Shown: one piece after another, positions 12,989 through 19,765 of the stretch
Numbering within the stretch: position 1 is the first letter of the stretch
Layout of the letters: each line of letters opens with the position of its first letter
DNA from: an archaeon
GTDB taxonomy: Archaea; Iainarchaeota; Iainarchaeia; Iainarchaeales; Iainarchaeaceae
DNA length: 19,765 nt
Assembly: GCA_024653905.1 (NCBI GenBank)
Contig: JANLGZ010000042.1
Span: 1 to 19,765 of the forward strand
Direction: 5' to 3'
Translations under genes and position numbers: made by a program
Notes under the pieces: generated by a model
Told to the model about the DNA's origin: nothing
The model's input: the letters and a program-made list of their open reading frames with translations, nothing else
Databases searched by the model: none

Positions 12989-14443
12989 ATGGGTAAAACT
13001 GAAAATGTTCAGATGTTAGGAATCACTGTTAAAAAAGATGAGGATTTCAGTGAGTGGTATAATCAGGTTGTGCAGAAAGCACAATTAGCTGATTATGGTC
13101 CTGTTAAGGGTTTTATGGTTATCCGACCGCACGGTTATGCTCTTTGGGAAGCGATTCAGAATTATTTCAATAAGGTTATGGATAAACACAAAGTGAGCAA
13201 TGCTTATTTTCCCTTGTTGATTCCTGAGAGTTTTTTCAGAAAAGAAGCTGAACATGCACAGGGGTTTGAACCTGAACTTGCGTGGATTGAAAAAAGTAAG
13301 GGTGAGGAAAGCAAGGATGAGGAACGAGTAGCTATCAGACCAACTTCTGAAACTATTATGTATGATTCTTACGCAAAGTGGATTCGCTCATGGCGGGATT
13401 TGCCTTTGAGAATTAATCAGTGGTGTAATGTTCTTCGCTGGGAAGTAAAGCAGACAAAATTATTTTTGCGAACAAGAGAATTTTTGTGGCAGGAAGGCCA
13501 TTGTGTTTATGCAACTAAAGAAGAATGTGATAAGGAAGTAAGATTGTTTTTGGACGCGTATAAAAAAATGGTTGAAGAACTTTTGGCTATTCCTGTTATT
13601 GCGGGAAAAAAAACTGATTCTGAAAAGTTTGCAGGTGCTTTGTATACAACAACTATTGAGGCATTGATGCCGGATGGAAAATCTTTACAAATGGGTACTT
13701 CTCATAATCTGGGGCAGGGTTTTGCAAAAAGTTTTGGGTTAAAATTTTTGGATGAGGAAAGTAAAGAACAATTGCCTTGGCAAAGTTCATGGGGTTTCTC
13801 AACAAGATTAATTGGTTCTATTGTGATGGTTCATGGAGATGACAAAGGAGTAGTGCTTCCTCCAAGGATTGCTAAACAAAAAGCAGTTATTGTTCCTATT
13901 TTGTTTGATAATGCTAAAGAGAAAGTTTTGAAGAAATGCAGTGAAGTCGAAAAAACTCTTAGTTCAATTAATGCGTTTGTTGATGATCGGGAAAATTACA
14001 GTCCTGGGTGGAAGTATAGTGATGCAGAGTTGAAAGGAATTCCTTTAAGGCTGGAAATTGGACCTAAGGATTTGGAAAAAAAACATGTTGTTGTTGTAAG
14101 GCGAGACAATGGCAAAAAAGAATTCGTGAAAGAAAAAGACATCAAAAAAAGGGTTGGTGAAATTCTGGAAGAAATGCATTCGGATATGTTTAACAAAGCA
14201 AAAAAGTTTATGGATGCTAATATTGTTGAAGCTAAAAACTGGAGTGAATTTGAAAAAGGAATCAAAAGCAAAAAAATGGTTTCTGTTCATTTTTGCGGAG
14301 ACGCTTCCTGTGAAGAGGAAATTAAATCTGAAACAACCGCTACCTCAAGATGTATTCCTTTTGACCAGAAAAAATCCGAAGGAAAATGTGTTAAATGTGA
14401 AAAGCCTTCCAAAGAAAAAGTTTTGTTTGCGAAATCTTATTAA
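12989..14443 (+). CDS. proS: Prolyl-tRNA synthetase, archaeal/eukaryotic type
   Basis: This class II aminoacyl-tRNA synthetase charges tRNA-Pro. The 484-residue product is full length for the archaeal type, which lacks the bacterial editing insertion. Visible parts: KGFMVIRPHGYALWEAIQ (motif 1 region, 40-57), AIRPTSETIMYDSYAKWI at 115-132, and motif 2 NVLRWEVKQTKLFLRTREF with WQEGH at 147-171. MGTSHNLGQGFAKSF is at 235-249, GFSTRLIGSIVMVHGDDKGVVLPP (motif 3) at 269-292, and the anticodon-binding domain follows from about 297. The C-terminal zinc-type domain has Cys436, Cys441, Cys467 and Cys470, matching the C-x4-C and C-x2-C spacing of the Thermus enzyme, and ends in the conserved Tyr. An extra Cys455 is present. 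Confidence 0.97.
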   Translation: MGKTENVQMLGITVKKDEDFSEWYNQVVQKAQLADYGPVKGFMVIRPHGYALWEAIQNYFNKVMDKHKVSNAYFPLLIPESFFRKEAEHAQGFEPELAWIEKSKGEESKDEERVAIRPTSETIMYDSYAKWIRSWRDLPLRINQWCNVLRWEVKQTKLFLRTREFLWQEGHCVYATKEECDKEVRLFLDAYKKMVEELLAIPVIAGKKTDSEKFAGALYTTTIEALMPDGKSLQMGTSHNLGQGFAKSFGLKFLDEESKEQLPWQSSWGFSTRLIGSIVMVHGDDKGVVLPPRIAKQKAVIVPILFDNAKEKVLKKCSEVEKTLSSINAFVDDRENYSPGWKYSDAELKGIPLRLEIGPKDLEKKHVVVVRRDNGKKEFVKEKDIKKRVGEILEEMHSDMFNKAKKFMDANIVEAKNWSEFEKGIKSKKMVSVHFCGDASCEEEIKSETTATSRCIPFDQKKSEGKCVKCEKPSKEKVLFAKSY

Positions 14444-14464
14444 TTTTAAAAAAACTTTTAATGG

Positions 14465-14920
14465 CTAATTCAAATAATCAATATCTTCTTCCTGTAAATT
14501 TCTTTCCCATATTTCTACTGTTGAATCCTCGATTTTTTTGCCGTGAATTCCCCTGAAAATAAAACCAGTTGTTTGGTATAATTTTTTTGCTGTTTCATTT
14601 TCTTTTTTCACCAGAAGCCTTGCCTGTTCTACTTGATTATTTTTTAAAAATAATATTGCGTGTTCTAAAAGTTCCTTTCCGTATCCTTTTCTTCTGAATC
14701 CTTTTTTTACACTTAATGCATTTATCAATCCGATTCCTTCTTTGAATTCAATTTCAATAAAACCCGCGAATTTTTTCCCTACTGTTTTTTTAAAAATAAC
14801 AATTCCAGGATTGACCATTCGGTTGTCAAGTTTTTCCGGAGAAAATGCTTTGTAAGGAAATTCTTTGGAAATAATTTCATTCAGTTCTTTTGTATCGGCC
14901 TTTCCTGCTAATTTAATCAA
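14465..14920 (-). CDS. GNAT-family N-acetyltransferase
   Basis: The 151-residue product has the GNAT acetyl-CoA-binding core: the strand GLINALSVKKGFRRKGYGKELLEHA, with the pyrophosphate loop RRKGYG at about 76-81, and ENETAKKLYQTTGFIFRG at about 107-124, typical of the last helix and strand. The acceptor substrate is unknown; RimI-like N-terminal acetylation is possible but not shown. It is the third gene of an operon. Its TTG start overlaps the TGA stop of the PIN-domain gene (TTGA, 4 nt) and is preceded by GAGGTGAG, a near-perfect match to the archaeal anti-SD, about 3 nt before the start. This strong site justifies the non-ATG start. It converges on proS with a 21-nt gap. Confidence 0.85.
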   Translation of the reverse strand: MIKLAGKADTKELNEIISKEFPYKAFSPEKLDNRMVNPGIVIFKKTVGKKFAGFIEIEFKEGIGLINALSVKKGFRRKGYGKELLEHAILFLKNNQVEQARLLVKKENETAKKLYQTTGFIFRGIHGKKIEDSTVEIWERNLQEEDIDYLN

Positions 14921-15597
14921 TTTCTCACCTCTCCAAGAAATTCCTTAATTTCTGATGCGGAAACAGAACATCCTGCATATTTGGCTGCAAAAAGCGCTGC
15001 TTCAAGTGCCTGTTTGGATTTTGGTATTTCCTGTTCAAAAGCACCATCATCATAAGCTAATGCTATCAGCTCAACAGACCTTATTACCTGTATTTGATTA
15101 AAAAAGCTTCTAAAATTTTCTAATTCTCCTTTATTCAGCGTAACTTTGCACTTATGCCTTTTTTCCAGAAAACCCATTACATTTTCAGGTTCTTCAATAA
15201 GCATTCTTGTTGTTCTTTCATCAATAAGAAGAATTCTAGAGTTAGTTTCGTTCATCAAAGCAAGTGTTTCAGCTTCTCCTAAATTAATAAGTCTCAATTT
15301 TCTTCCATCTGCAGAACAGAGGTTTGCGGTCACCGTGCTTAATTCATTCATTATTTTTTTTATCTGCGGAGTTGTTTTTGCAACTTCCATGTAGCCTTCC
15401 TGAACAGCACTTCTTATTCTAACTGCATTAAGTTCAAATCTTTTTATTTCAAGTGGTCTTTCCACGCTTTCATAATAAACTGATTTTGGGATTATAAATT
15501 TTATATTTTCTTTTTCTGCAATGTGTTTCATCATTTTTAATATACAGCTGCTTGACATTGTGATTAAACTGCTTGAATCAACAACAATGTTTTTCAT
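14917..15597 (-). CDS. PIN-domain protein, putative ribonuclease
   Basis: The 226-residue product opens with VVDSSSLI (D7), the first acidic motif of PIN-domain nucleases. The other active-site acids are visible in order: E43 in VYYESV, E108 in NLGEAETLALM, and D126 in RILLIDERTTRML. The domain is about residues 1-150, close to stand-alone VapC size. A further 75 helical residues extend to the C-terminus (QALEAALFAAKYAGCSVSASEI), so it is larger than a typical toxin. The start overlaps the stop of the upstream helical protein (ATGA), with AGGAGC 10 nt upstream. The downstream GNAT start overlaps its stop. Either an RNA-processing enzyme or a toxin-like nuclease is possible; no classical antitoxin is adjacent. 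Confidence 0.8.
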   Translation of the reverse strand: MKNIVVDSSSLITMSSSCILKMMKHIAEKENIKFIIPKSVYYESVERPLEIKRFELNAVRIRSAVQEGYMEVAKTTPQIKKIMNELSTVTANLCSADGRKLRLINLGEAETLALMNETNSRILLIDERTTRMLIEEPENVMGFLEKRHKCKVTLNKGELENFRSFFNQIQVIRSVELIALAYDDGAFEQEIPKSKQALEAALFAAKYAGCSVSASEIKEFLGEVRN

Positions 15598-16148
15598 TCT
15601 TTAAGCAGCTCCTTTAAATTGGTTAATCTTTCACTCAGACTTTTTTTGATTATTTGCTCATCATGGATTTTTGTTGCACCTATATACATCTGCAGTTGTT
15701 TCGGATCAGCTCCTGTGAGGAATGCTGATTGACCTATACTCAGACCTAAAGCATATGCTGTTGACGCCTGTTTGATTTGTGCTTTTTCATAAATGTTTCT
15801 TGCATAATTGCTTAGTCTATCATCAATAACTTTAATTTCTTTTACAACGCTCCGAATATTTTTGGTGAAATGCGCATCCTTGTTTTTGAGCTCGGCTTGA
15901 ATACTTTTTTCCAGTGAAGTAACTATTATTTCACGAACTTTTGGCCAGCGGTCATTTTGAATTATATGTTCTTTGGAATAAAATTTGTAAAATGTGTAAG
16001 CAAGCACGGCTGTTTCTGCAAGTTTTTGATCGTTGTTTAAAGCAGCTTCTTTAATGGCGTCATTTGCAATATTCTTTAAGTCCCGCATGTTTCCTTGGCG
16101 GATTGCCGCTACTAAGGCGTTTAGAAAAATCACAAGCTCCGAGCTCAT
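15594..16148 (-). CDS. Helical protein of unknown function, first gene of the PIN/GNAT operon
   Basis: The 184-residue product is not recognised. It appears all-helical and soluble, with repeated helix-like stretches: MRDLKNIANDAIKEAALNN, then QKLAETAVLAYTFYKFYSKE, and a C-terminal amphipathic helix SERLTNLKELLKE. The middle and later part (KQASTAYALGLSIGQSAFLTG and GATKIHDEQIIKKSLSERL) reads like a conserved TPR-like or four-helix arrangement, but no named domain is claimed. It has no membrane segment and no cysteines. A TATA-like GCTTTAAATACC lies about 27 nt before the start, so it heads the operon as a leaderless gene. The 4-nt ATGA overlap with the PIN gene suggests co-translation and perhaps a physical complex. 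Confidence 0.72.
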   Translation of the reverse strand: MSSELVIFLNALVAAIRQGNMRDLKNIANDAIKEAALNNDQKLAETAVLAYTFYKFYSKEHIIQNDRWPKVREIIVTSLEKSIQAELKNKDAHFTKNIRSVVKEIKVIDDRLSNYARNIYEKAQIKQASTAYALGLSIGQSAFLTGADPKQLQMYIGATKIHDEQIIKKSLSERLTNLKELLKE

Positions 16149-16169
16149 ACTAGAAAGAAGAAACTCGAG

Positions 16170-16181
16170 GTATTTAAAGCA
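16170..16181 (-). promoter_or_regulatory. TATA-like box for the helical/PIN/GNAT operon
   Basis: The minus strand reads TGCTTTAAATAC, centred 27 nt before ATG 16148, with no Shine-Dalgarno between: a good leaderless promoter. Confidence 0.5.
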
Positions 16182-16235
16182 ACCTATATTTCCCCATTAA
16201 TAAGGTTTTTATTGTTCAACGCGTTATTTAAATAG

Positions 16236-17543
16236 ATGAAATTCAGGGTTTTTCTGGTTGTATTTGCCTTATTAAGTGCTTCACTAACATTTGCAATTTC
16301 CAGCAATGATGCGGTTAATTTAGTTGCTAATTCTAATCATTTTCTTTACAATGATGAAACTTATACTCCTCCAAATGTAACAATGGAAACAAATGATAAG
16401 GAATACTGGGTTGTTCCTTTAACTGCGGGGAATACGGTTATCACTTATTTTGCGGTGGAAGCAGAATCAGGAGAGCTTTCATTTTCAAGGGCGGTTAACA
16501 GGGATCTTTTTGGAGTTGCTGAAAATCTGAGAGAATTGCAAAAATTAAAAGCATCAATTTCTTCTAATCCGGGAGTTGACTGGGTGTTTACTCAAAAGTA
16601 CCAGACAATTTTCAATGAAATGGCTCTTGAACTTAATGATGAAATTTTCCAGGTAAATACTGTTGAAACAACTCTGAACAGCGAGAATTTTCCAGTAAAC
16701 CTAACTTCTTTGAAAAACGAGTTGCAGAGAATGGCTTCTGATGCGTCGGAAATTTCTGGAAAAATTTCAAATGCGTCCCAGACAGAAAATGATTTTGTAA
16801 CAAAACCATCTGAAGAATCTTTTACAAAAATGAATAATTCTTATGATGAGGTATTTGATTCTATTGCAAGCCTGAATGATGCAAGTCTTTCTTACAAAAG
16901 CAATGTGGATAAATTAAAGAATGATATTTCTCTTGCTAATCTTGATGCGCAGACCAAATCACAGTTGTTCTCGATTTTAGATTTACCGCAGGGTTCACAG
17001 GCATTAAGAAATTACAATCTTGATGCTTCTCAAATTAATGAGTCTTTTGATTCCGCATTATTCACAAGTTCTTTGAGAAGGGATTCTTTGCTTGATGAGC
17101 TTGATAACAGAATTGCAAAAGATGAAGTTTACAATGTTATTTACGGGGATAATGCTAAAATTATTGAAGAAACTGATTCCAAATTTTCTTCTTTGTTTGA
17201 ACTCCAAGGTTATATTCTTGTGCCAGATAATAAATCTTTTTGGGATAACCAGTCAAAAGTAAGGGAACTTGAACAGGATTATTCAAGAGCCATAAAACTT
17301 GAATCAGAAAGGAATTTTGAGAATGCAAAAGGTTATGCTTTAACTGCAATTGCTGCTGCTCTTGTTGTTTACAAAAAAGGTTTCAAAGAAGTTGCTCCTT
17401 CTTCTGGTATTTCTCAGGATTTTTTGTTTTCAATTGCAGGTTTGCTTGTTATTATTTTAATTATTCTGTATTTAATTAATAACAGGGGAAAAATTAAGGA
17501 TATGATTACGGAAAAGCCAGAGGAGATTGATATTTATGAATAA
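16236..17543 (+). CDS. Secreted, C-terminally membrane-anchored coiled-coil surface protein
   Basis: The 435-residue product is not recognised by family. Residues 1-20 (MKFRVFLVVFALLSASLTFA) are a classical signal peptide with cleavage likely after A20. A single membrane helix near the C-terminus (FLFSIAGLLVIILIILYLI) and a short charged tail (NNRGKIKDMITEKPEEIDIYE) anchor it, so about 370 residues lie outside the cell. The exposed part opens with a small beta-rich region (EYWVVPLTAGNTVITYFAVE) and continues as long, Ser/Asn-rich helices that look like coiled coil. Several N-x-S/T sequons (for example NVT, NLTS, NASQ) could be glycosylated. It has no cysteine. It overlaps the next gene by 8 nt and is probably co-expressed with it. 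A stalk or spacer role is inferred. Confidence 0.75.
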   Translation: MKFRVFLVVFALLSASLTFAISSNDAVNLVANSNHFLYNDETYTPPNVTMETNDKEYWVVPLTAGNTVITYFAVEAESGELSFSRAVNRDLFGVAENLRELQKLKASISSNPGVDWVFTQKYQTIFNEMALELNDEIFQVNTVETTLNSENFPVNLTSLKNELQRMASDASEISGKISNASQTENDFVTKPSEESFTKMNNSYDEVFDSIASLNDASLSYKSNVDKLKNDISLANLDAQTKSQLFSILDLPQGSQALRNYNLDASQINESFDSALFTSSLRRDSLLDELDNRIAKDEVYNVIYGDNAKIIEETDSKFSSLFELQGYILVPDNKSFWDNQSKVRELEQDYSRAIKLESERNFENAKGYALTAIAAALVVYKKGFKEVAPSSGISQDFLFSIAGLLVIILIILYLINNRGKIKDMITEKPEEIDIYE

Positions 17544-18444
17544 ATTTTTTGTTTTTTTGTTTTTGTTATTAGTTTCTTCAATAGCAAGTGCACAGGTTGC
17601 ACTTATTATAGAGCCCACAAGTTCTGATGGGGGGGTTTCTTTGTATCCTTTTGAAGTGAAGGAATACAGGTTTGTGGTTGTTAATGTTGCTGATGTTCCT
17701 GTGGAAAATGTTCAGATTTTTCTGAGTGTTCCTGAGGAGCTTTCTCTTGTTGTGGATAATGATGATAGAACTGAGAGACAGTTTACTATAAGGAAACTTT
17801 TACCCGGTGCTAAAGAAACACAGGTTTTTAATGTAAAAGCTCTTGACATCTCATCTAAACCTCTTGAAATAAGGGCTGATTTTGGGGCAACTGAATTAAC
17901 CAACTCATCTTTAACCAGTTTAATAGTGAAACCTTCAACTCTTGCTTTTAATACAAGGTTAAGCAGAACTTCTTTGGGTCCAGGGGAAAAGGGAAATGTT
18001 TTTTTTGATTTAACAAATAATTCTCAAGGGAAAATCAGCAATATTAAAGCAGAACTTGTTTCAAACGATTCAGTTGTTGTTGATAGTGTGCCTTTTGAAT
18101 TAGATTTTATTGAAGCAGGGCAAACAGTTTCCAATACTGAATTTTTGTTTTCTCTTGGAAATGATATTGGAGAGAAAAACATTTCTTTGAGGGTTTGGTT
18201 TGATGATTCTGAAGGGAAACATTTGTTGGAAAAATCATTTGCCCTAGATGTTCAGAACCGGGACATTTATGTTATTCTTTTGGTTTTAGGGATATTATTT
18301 TTGGTTGTAATCTCTTTTTACATAAGAAAAAACAAACCGCCTCAGAAAGTTGATACGATTGGGATAAAAGTACAGGATATTGATGCTAAAGGAATTCAGG
18401 TTAAAACCCTTGAGATCGTATCAAAAGAGTCTGTAAAGAAATAA
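17536..18444 (+). CDS. Secreted Ig-like/CARDB-type surface protein with C-terminal anchor
   Basis: The 302-residue product begins with a signal peptide (MNKFFVFLFLLLVSSIASA, cleavage before Q20). It continues with two Ig-like beta domains of the NEW3/CARDB kind: about 24-133 (LYPFEVKEYRFVVVNVADV and LPGAKETQVFNVKA) and about 134-240 (LGPGEKGNVFFDLTNNSQG and FIEAGQTVSNTEFLFSL). It then has one membrane helix at 244-262 and a 40-residue cytoplasmic tail. Such domains usually scaffold or bind partners at the archaeal surface. ATG 17536 is chosen over the in-frame TTG at 17527 because GAGGAG lies about 10 nt upstream and the signal peptide starts cleanly there. It overlaps the preceding surface-protein gene by 8 nt. 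Its stop abuts the stop of the convergent DRG-like gene with no gap. Confidence 0.75.
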   Translation: MNKFFVFLFLLLVSSIASAQVALIIEPTSSDGGVSLYPFEVKEYRFVVVNVADVPVENVQIFLSVPEELSLVVDNDDRTERQFTIRKLLPGAKETQVFNVKALDISSKPLEIRADFGATELTNSSLTSLIVKPSTLAFNTRLSRTSLGPGEKGNVFFDLTNNSQGKISNIKAELVSNDSVVVDSVPFELDFIEAGQTVSNTEFLFSLGNDIGEKNISLRVWFDDSEGKHLLEKSFALDVQNRDIYVILLVLGILFLVVISFYIRKNKPPQKVDTIGIKVQDIDAKGIQVKTLEIVSKESVKK

Positions 18445-19506
18445 TCAGGATATTTCAACAACATCTTCTGTTTTGAGTTTGTAATCTTTAGAAACTCTTT
18501 GTCCTTCAAATTTGCTTGAACCCCAAACTCTTGCATACTTCAGGTGTTTTGCAATGTCCTTATGAACAACTTCTGCAACTTCGGTTATTGTTGAACCGTT
18601 TTTCAGTACAAGCGGGTCTTTGTAATCAGGATCATGGCCTGGTCTTTTTGTGTAAATAATAATTTTTTCAAGAAGTAAAAAAATATCTTCTTTTAATTTT
18701 TCTTTTTCGTGATACTCTCCTTTTTTCAAAAATAAACAATTCCGGTATTCAATAGTATCATCCAGTACTTCAGAAAGTTTTTCTAGAGTGGTGTCTTCTT
18801 TAAGCAGAACACTTGCGCTGTGAATACCAAGACTTTTCAGTACAGAACTAAATTCTTTCAGGCTCATTTTAAGGAATTGTTTTCCGGAAATAGTGATTCC
18901 CTTGTATTGGGAATGTTTAATTGATATTTCTGGTTTTTTTCGGTTAACAACAATTCCTGAATTTTTTAATTCTTTTACAACAATTTCTTTTTCTTCCTCA
19001 TTGGCATAAGTTATTATGGTTGCATCGGAATTTCTTGCTAAACTCAATAATTTTGTACCGTTTGCTTTTCCTTTGCTTGCATCTTTTATGATTGCAGGAA
19101 CCTCAACAAGCTGTATTTTTGCGCCTTTATAATCTAACATCCCAACCTCTGGTTTTGAAGTGGTAAAAGGATACGGTGCTATTTCCACATCCACTCCTGT
19201 GAGTTCTTTCAGCAAATAACTTTTTCCTGAATTCGGCAGACCAAGAATAGTTATCTGGCCGTCACCTTCTTTTTTAATGTTTATTGAATGGCCTGATGAT
19301 TTTTTTGCCTGAATCTTTTGCTTTTCCATTTCTTTTTTGAGTTTGGCTATTTTTCCTGATATTTCCGCTCTTAGTTTTTCGGATGCTTTGTGTGTTGGGG
19401 CAGTGGAACGCATTTCCTGCAAAGCTGCAAGTTTTTCGCTTTGGGTTTCTGCTGCATCATATTTGTCTTTAGCTTTATCAAATTCAATAGATGCATTAAT
19501 TGTCAT
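18445..19506 (-). CDS. DRG/Obg-like TGS-domain protein with degenerate GTPase motifs
   Basis: The 353-residue product has the layout of archaeal DRG-family GTPases, which associate with ribosomes. Residues 1-70 are a helical, charged region opening MTINASIEFDKAKDKY. The G domain starts near 83 with an intact P-loop GLPNSGKS (89-96) and switch I segment PYPFTTSKPEVGML (111-124). A TGS domain occupies about 281-353 (IIIYTKRPG, RVWGSSKFEGQRVSKDY, TEDVVEIS). Two motifs are altered. G3, normally DxPG, is EVPA at 135-138. Where NKxD is expected at the end of its strand, the sequence reads LKKGEY at about 260-265. Nucleotide binding may persist, but guanine specificity and hydrolysis are doubtful. 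I recall an archaeal subfamily with a similar EIPA-type G3. A TATA-like box lies 27 nt upstream. Confidence 0.85.
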   Translation of the reverse strand: MTINASIEFDKAKDKYDAAETQSEKLAALQEMRSTAPTHKASEKLRAEISGKIAKLKKEMEKQKIQAKKSSGHSINIKKEGDGQITILGLPNSGKSYLLKELTGVDVEIAPYPFTTSKPEVGMLDYKGAKIQLVEVPAIIKDASKGKANGTKLLSLARNSDATIITYANEEEKEIVVKELKNSGIVVNRKKPEISIKHSQYKGITISGKQFLKMSLKEFSSVLKSLGIHSASVLLKEDTTLEKLSEVLDDTIEYRNCLFLKKGEYHEKEKLKEDIFLLLEKIIIYTKRPGHDPDYKDPLVLKNGSTITEVAEVVHKDIAKHLKYARVWGSSKFEGQRVSKDYKLKTEDVVEIS

Positions 19507-19526
19507 AATTAAATTTCAGGATAAAT

Positions 19527-19540
19527 CGTTTTAAAAGCGA
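19527..19540 (-). promoter_or_regulatory. TATA-like box for the DRG-like gene
   Basis: The minus strand reads TCGCTTTTAAAACG, centred 27 nt before ATG 19506, with no Shine-Dalgarno between. Confidence 0.45.
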
Positions 19541-19566
19541 CTAGTGGGCGCGAATGTATTCATAAA

Positions 19567-19580
19567 AAACTTTAAATAGG
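19567..19580 (+). promoter_or_regulatory. TATA-like box for the 3' partial gene
   Basis: AAACTTTAAATAGG lies about 43 nt before ATG 19617. Transcription would begin near 19600, leaving a short leader that contains AGTGAT at 19607-19612, a plausible Shine-Dalgarno 4 nt before the start. Confidence 0.45.
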
Positions 19581-19616
19581 TGTAAAGCATTATTTTTTGA
19601 GCAATTAGTGATTTTT

Positions 19617-19765
19617 ATGGTAAAAAAACGCGGAACACATCAAGCAAAAACTAGTTTGGGGCAAAGCGGAAAAAGAGACAGATCTTCTGGCAGTAATATA
19701 CGGGCTGAATATGATGCGGCTCTTAGAAATGGAAATACTAAACTGGCTAACGAGCTTCGAAGAAG
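19617..19765 (+). CDS. N-terminus of a small basic protein, unknown (truncated by window edge)
   Basis: The frame starts MVKKRGTHQAKTSLGQSGKR, continues DRSSGSNIRAEYDAALRNGN and runs open to the window edge (49 complete codons). It is rich in Lys/Arg, Ser and Gly, so the first 30 residues are probably disordered; the segment EYDAALRNGNTKLANEL looks helical. No family is recognised from this fragment. It diverges from the DRG-like gene and has its own TATA-like box and a possible AGTGAT ribosome-binding site. Coding status rests on the clean promoter, start and open frame. The composition resembles that of the small basic protein at the other end of the window, but no sequence identity is evident. 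Confidence 0.55.
   Translation, partial: MVKKRGTHQAKTSLGQSGKRDRSSGSNIRAEYDAALRNGNTKLANELRR

Noticed and set aside
14917..16148. Classical VapBC toxin-antitoxin pair
   Set aside because: The upstream partner is 184 residues, all-helical and without an AbrB/RHH-type DNA-binding domain, and the PIN protein is longer than VapC; a third GNAT gene is coupled. A TA-like role remains possible but is not supported.
1..19765. Mobile elements, CRISPR arrays, rRNA genes or integration sites
   Set aside because: No transposase or integrase, no regularly spaced repeats, no rRNA-like sequence, and no direct repeat of the tRNA-Pro 3' end was seen elsewhere in the window.

Overview
The window is AT-rich and gene-dense, and its gene content is archaeal. 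Archaeal markers are a GatD-type glutamyl-tRNA(Gln) amidotransferase subunit, a Dph6-type diphthamide synthetase, a LigB-type ATP-dependent DNA ligase, a prolyl-tRNA synthetase with the archaeal/eukaryotic zinc-binding C-terminus, an Lrp/AsnC regulator, a DRG-like TGS-domain protein, and a tRNA-Pro with no encoded CCA. Most first-in-operon genes have a TATA-like box about 26-30 nt before the start codon and no Shine-Dalgarno sequence, as expected for leaderless archaeal transcripts. Internal operon genes instead carry GGAGG- or GGTGA-like sites. Small proteins, very tight spacing and divergent versions of core genes suggest a DPANN-type lineage, but the rank cannot be fixed from this window.

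Layout. 1-622: a truncated winged-helix-like gene diverges from a small basic protein. 619-4681: an Lrp regulator diverges from an asparaginase, which is followed on the other strand by gatD and a second type I asparaginase, giving three members of one enzyme superfamily in a row. 4744-6537: a class I fructose-1,6-bisphosphatase faces a stand-alone DUF2090/LacD-like aldolase, a plausible gluconeogenic pair. 6538-6852 is the only long gap; it holds promoters and one perfect hairpin. 6853-8709: Dph6 overlaps tail-to-tail with an MtaD/SAH-deaminase-type amidohydrolase. 8735-9915: a two-gene membrane/surface module. 9956-11818: DNA ligase. 11909-14443: tRNA-Pro(UGG), a methyltransferase-like gene and ProRS. 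14465-16148: a three-gene operon (helical unknown, PIN-domain protein, GNAT acetyltransferase) joined by 4-nt overlaps. 16236-18444: two signal-peptide, single-anchor surface proteins with overlapping ends. 18445-19506: a DRG-like TGS protein with degenerate GTPase motifs. 19617-end: the start of another small basic protein.

Convergent gene ends are compressed throughout (overlaps of 4, 20 and 15 nt, one zero-gap junction, and gaps of 6 and 21 nt). No mobile element, CRISPR array, rRNA or integrase is visible. The window is mostly housekeeping and surface genes. The least explained parts are the PIN/GNAT operon, the surface modules, the small basic proteins, the possible Lrp operator and the intergenic hairpin.
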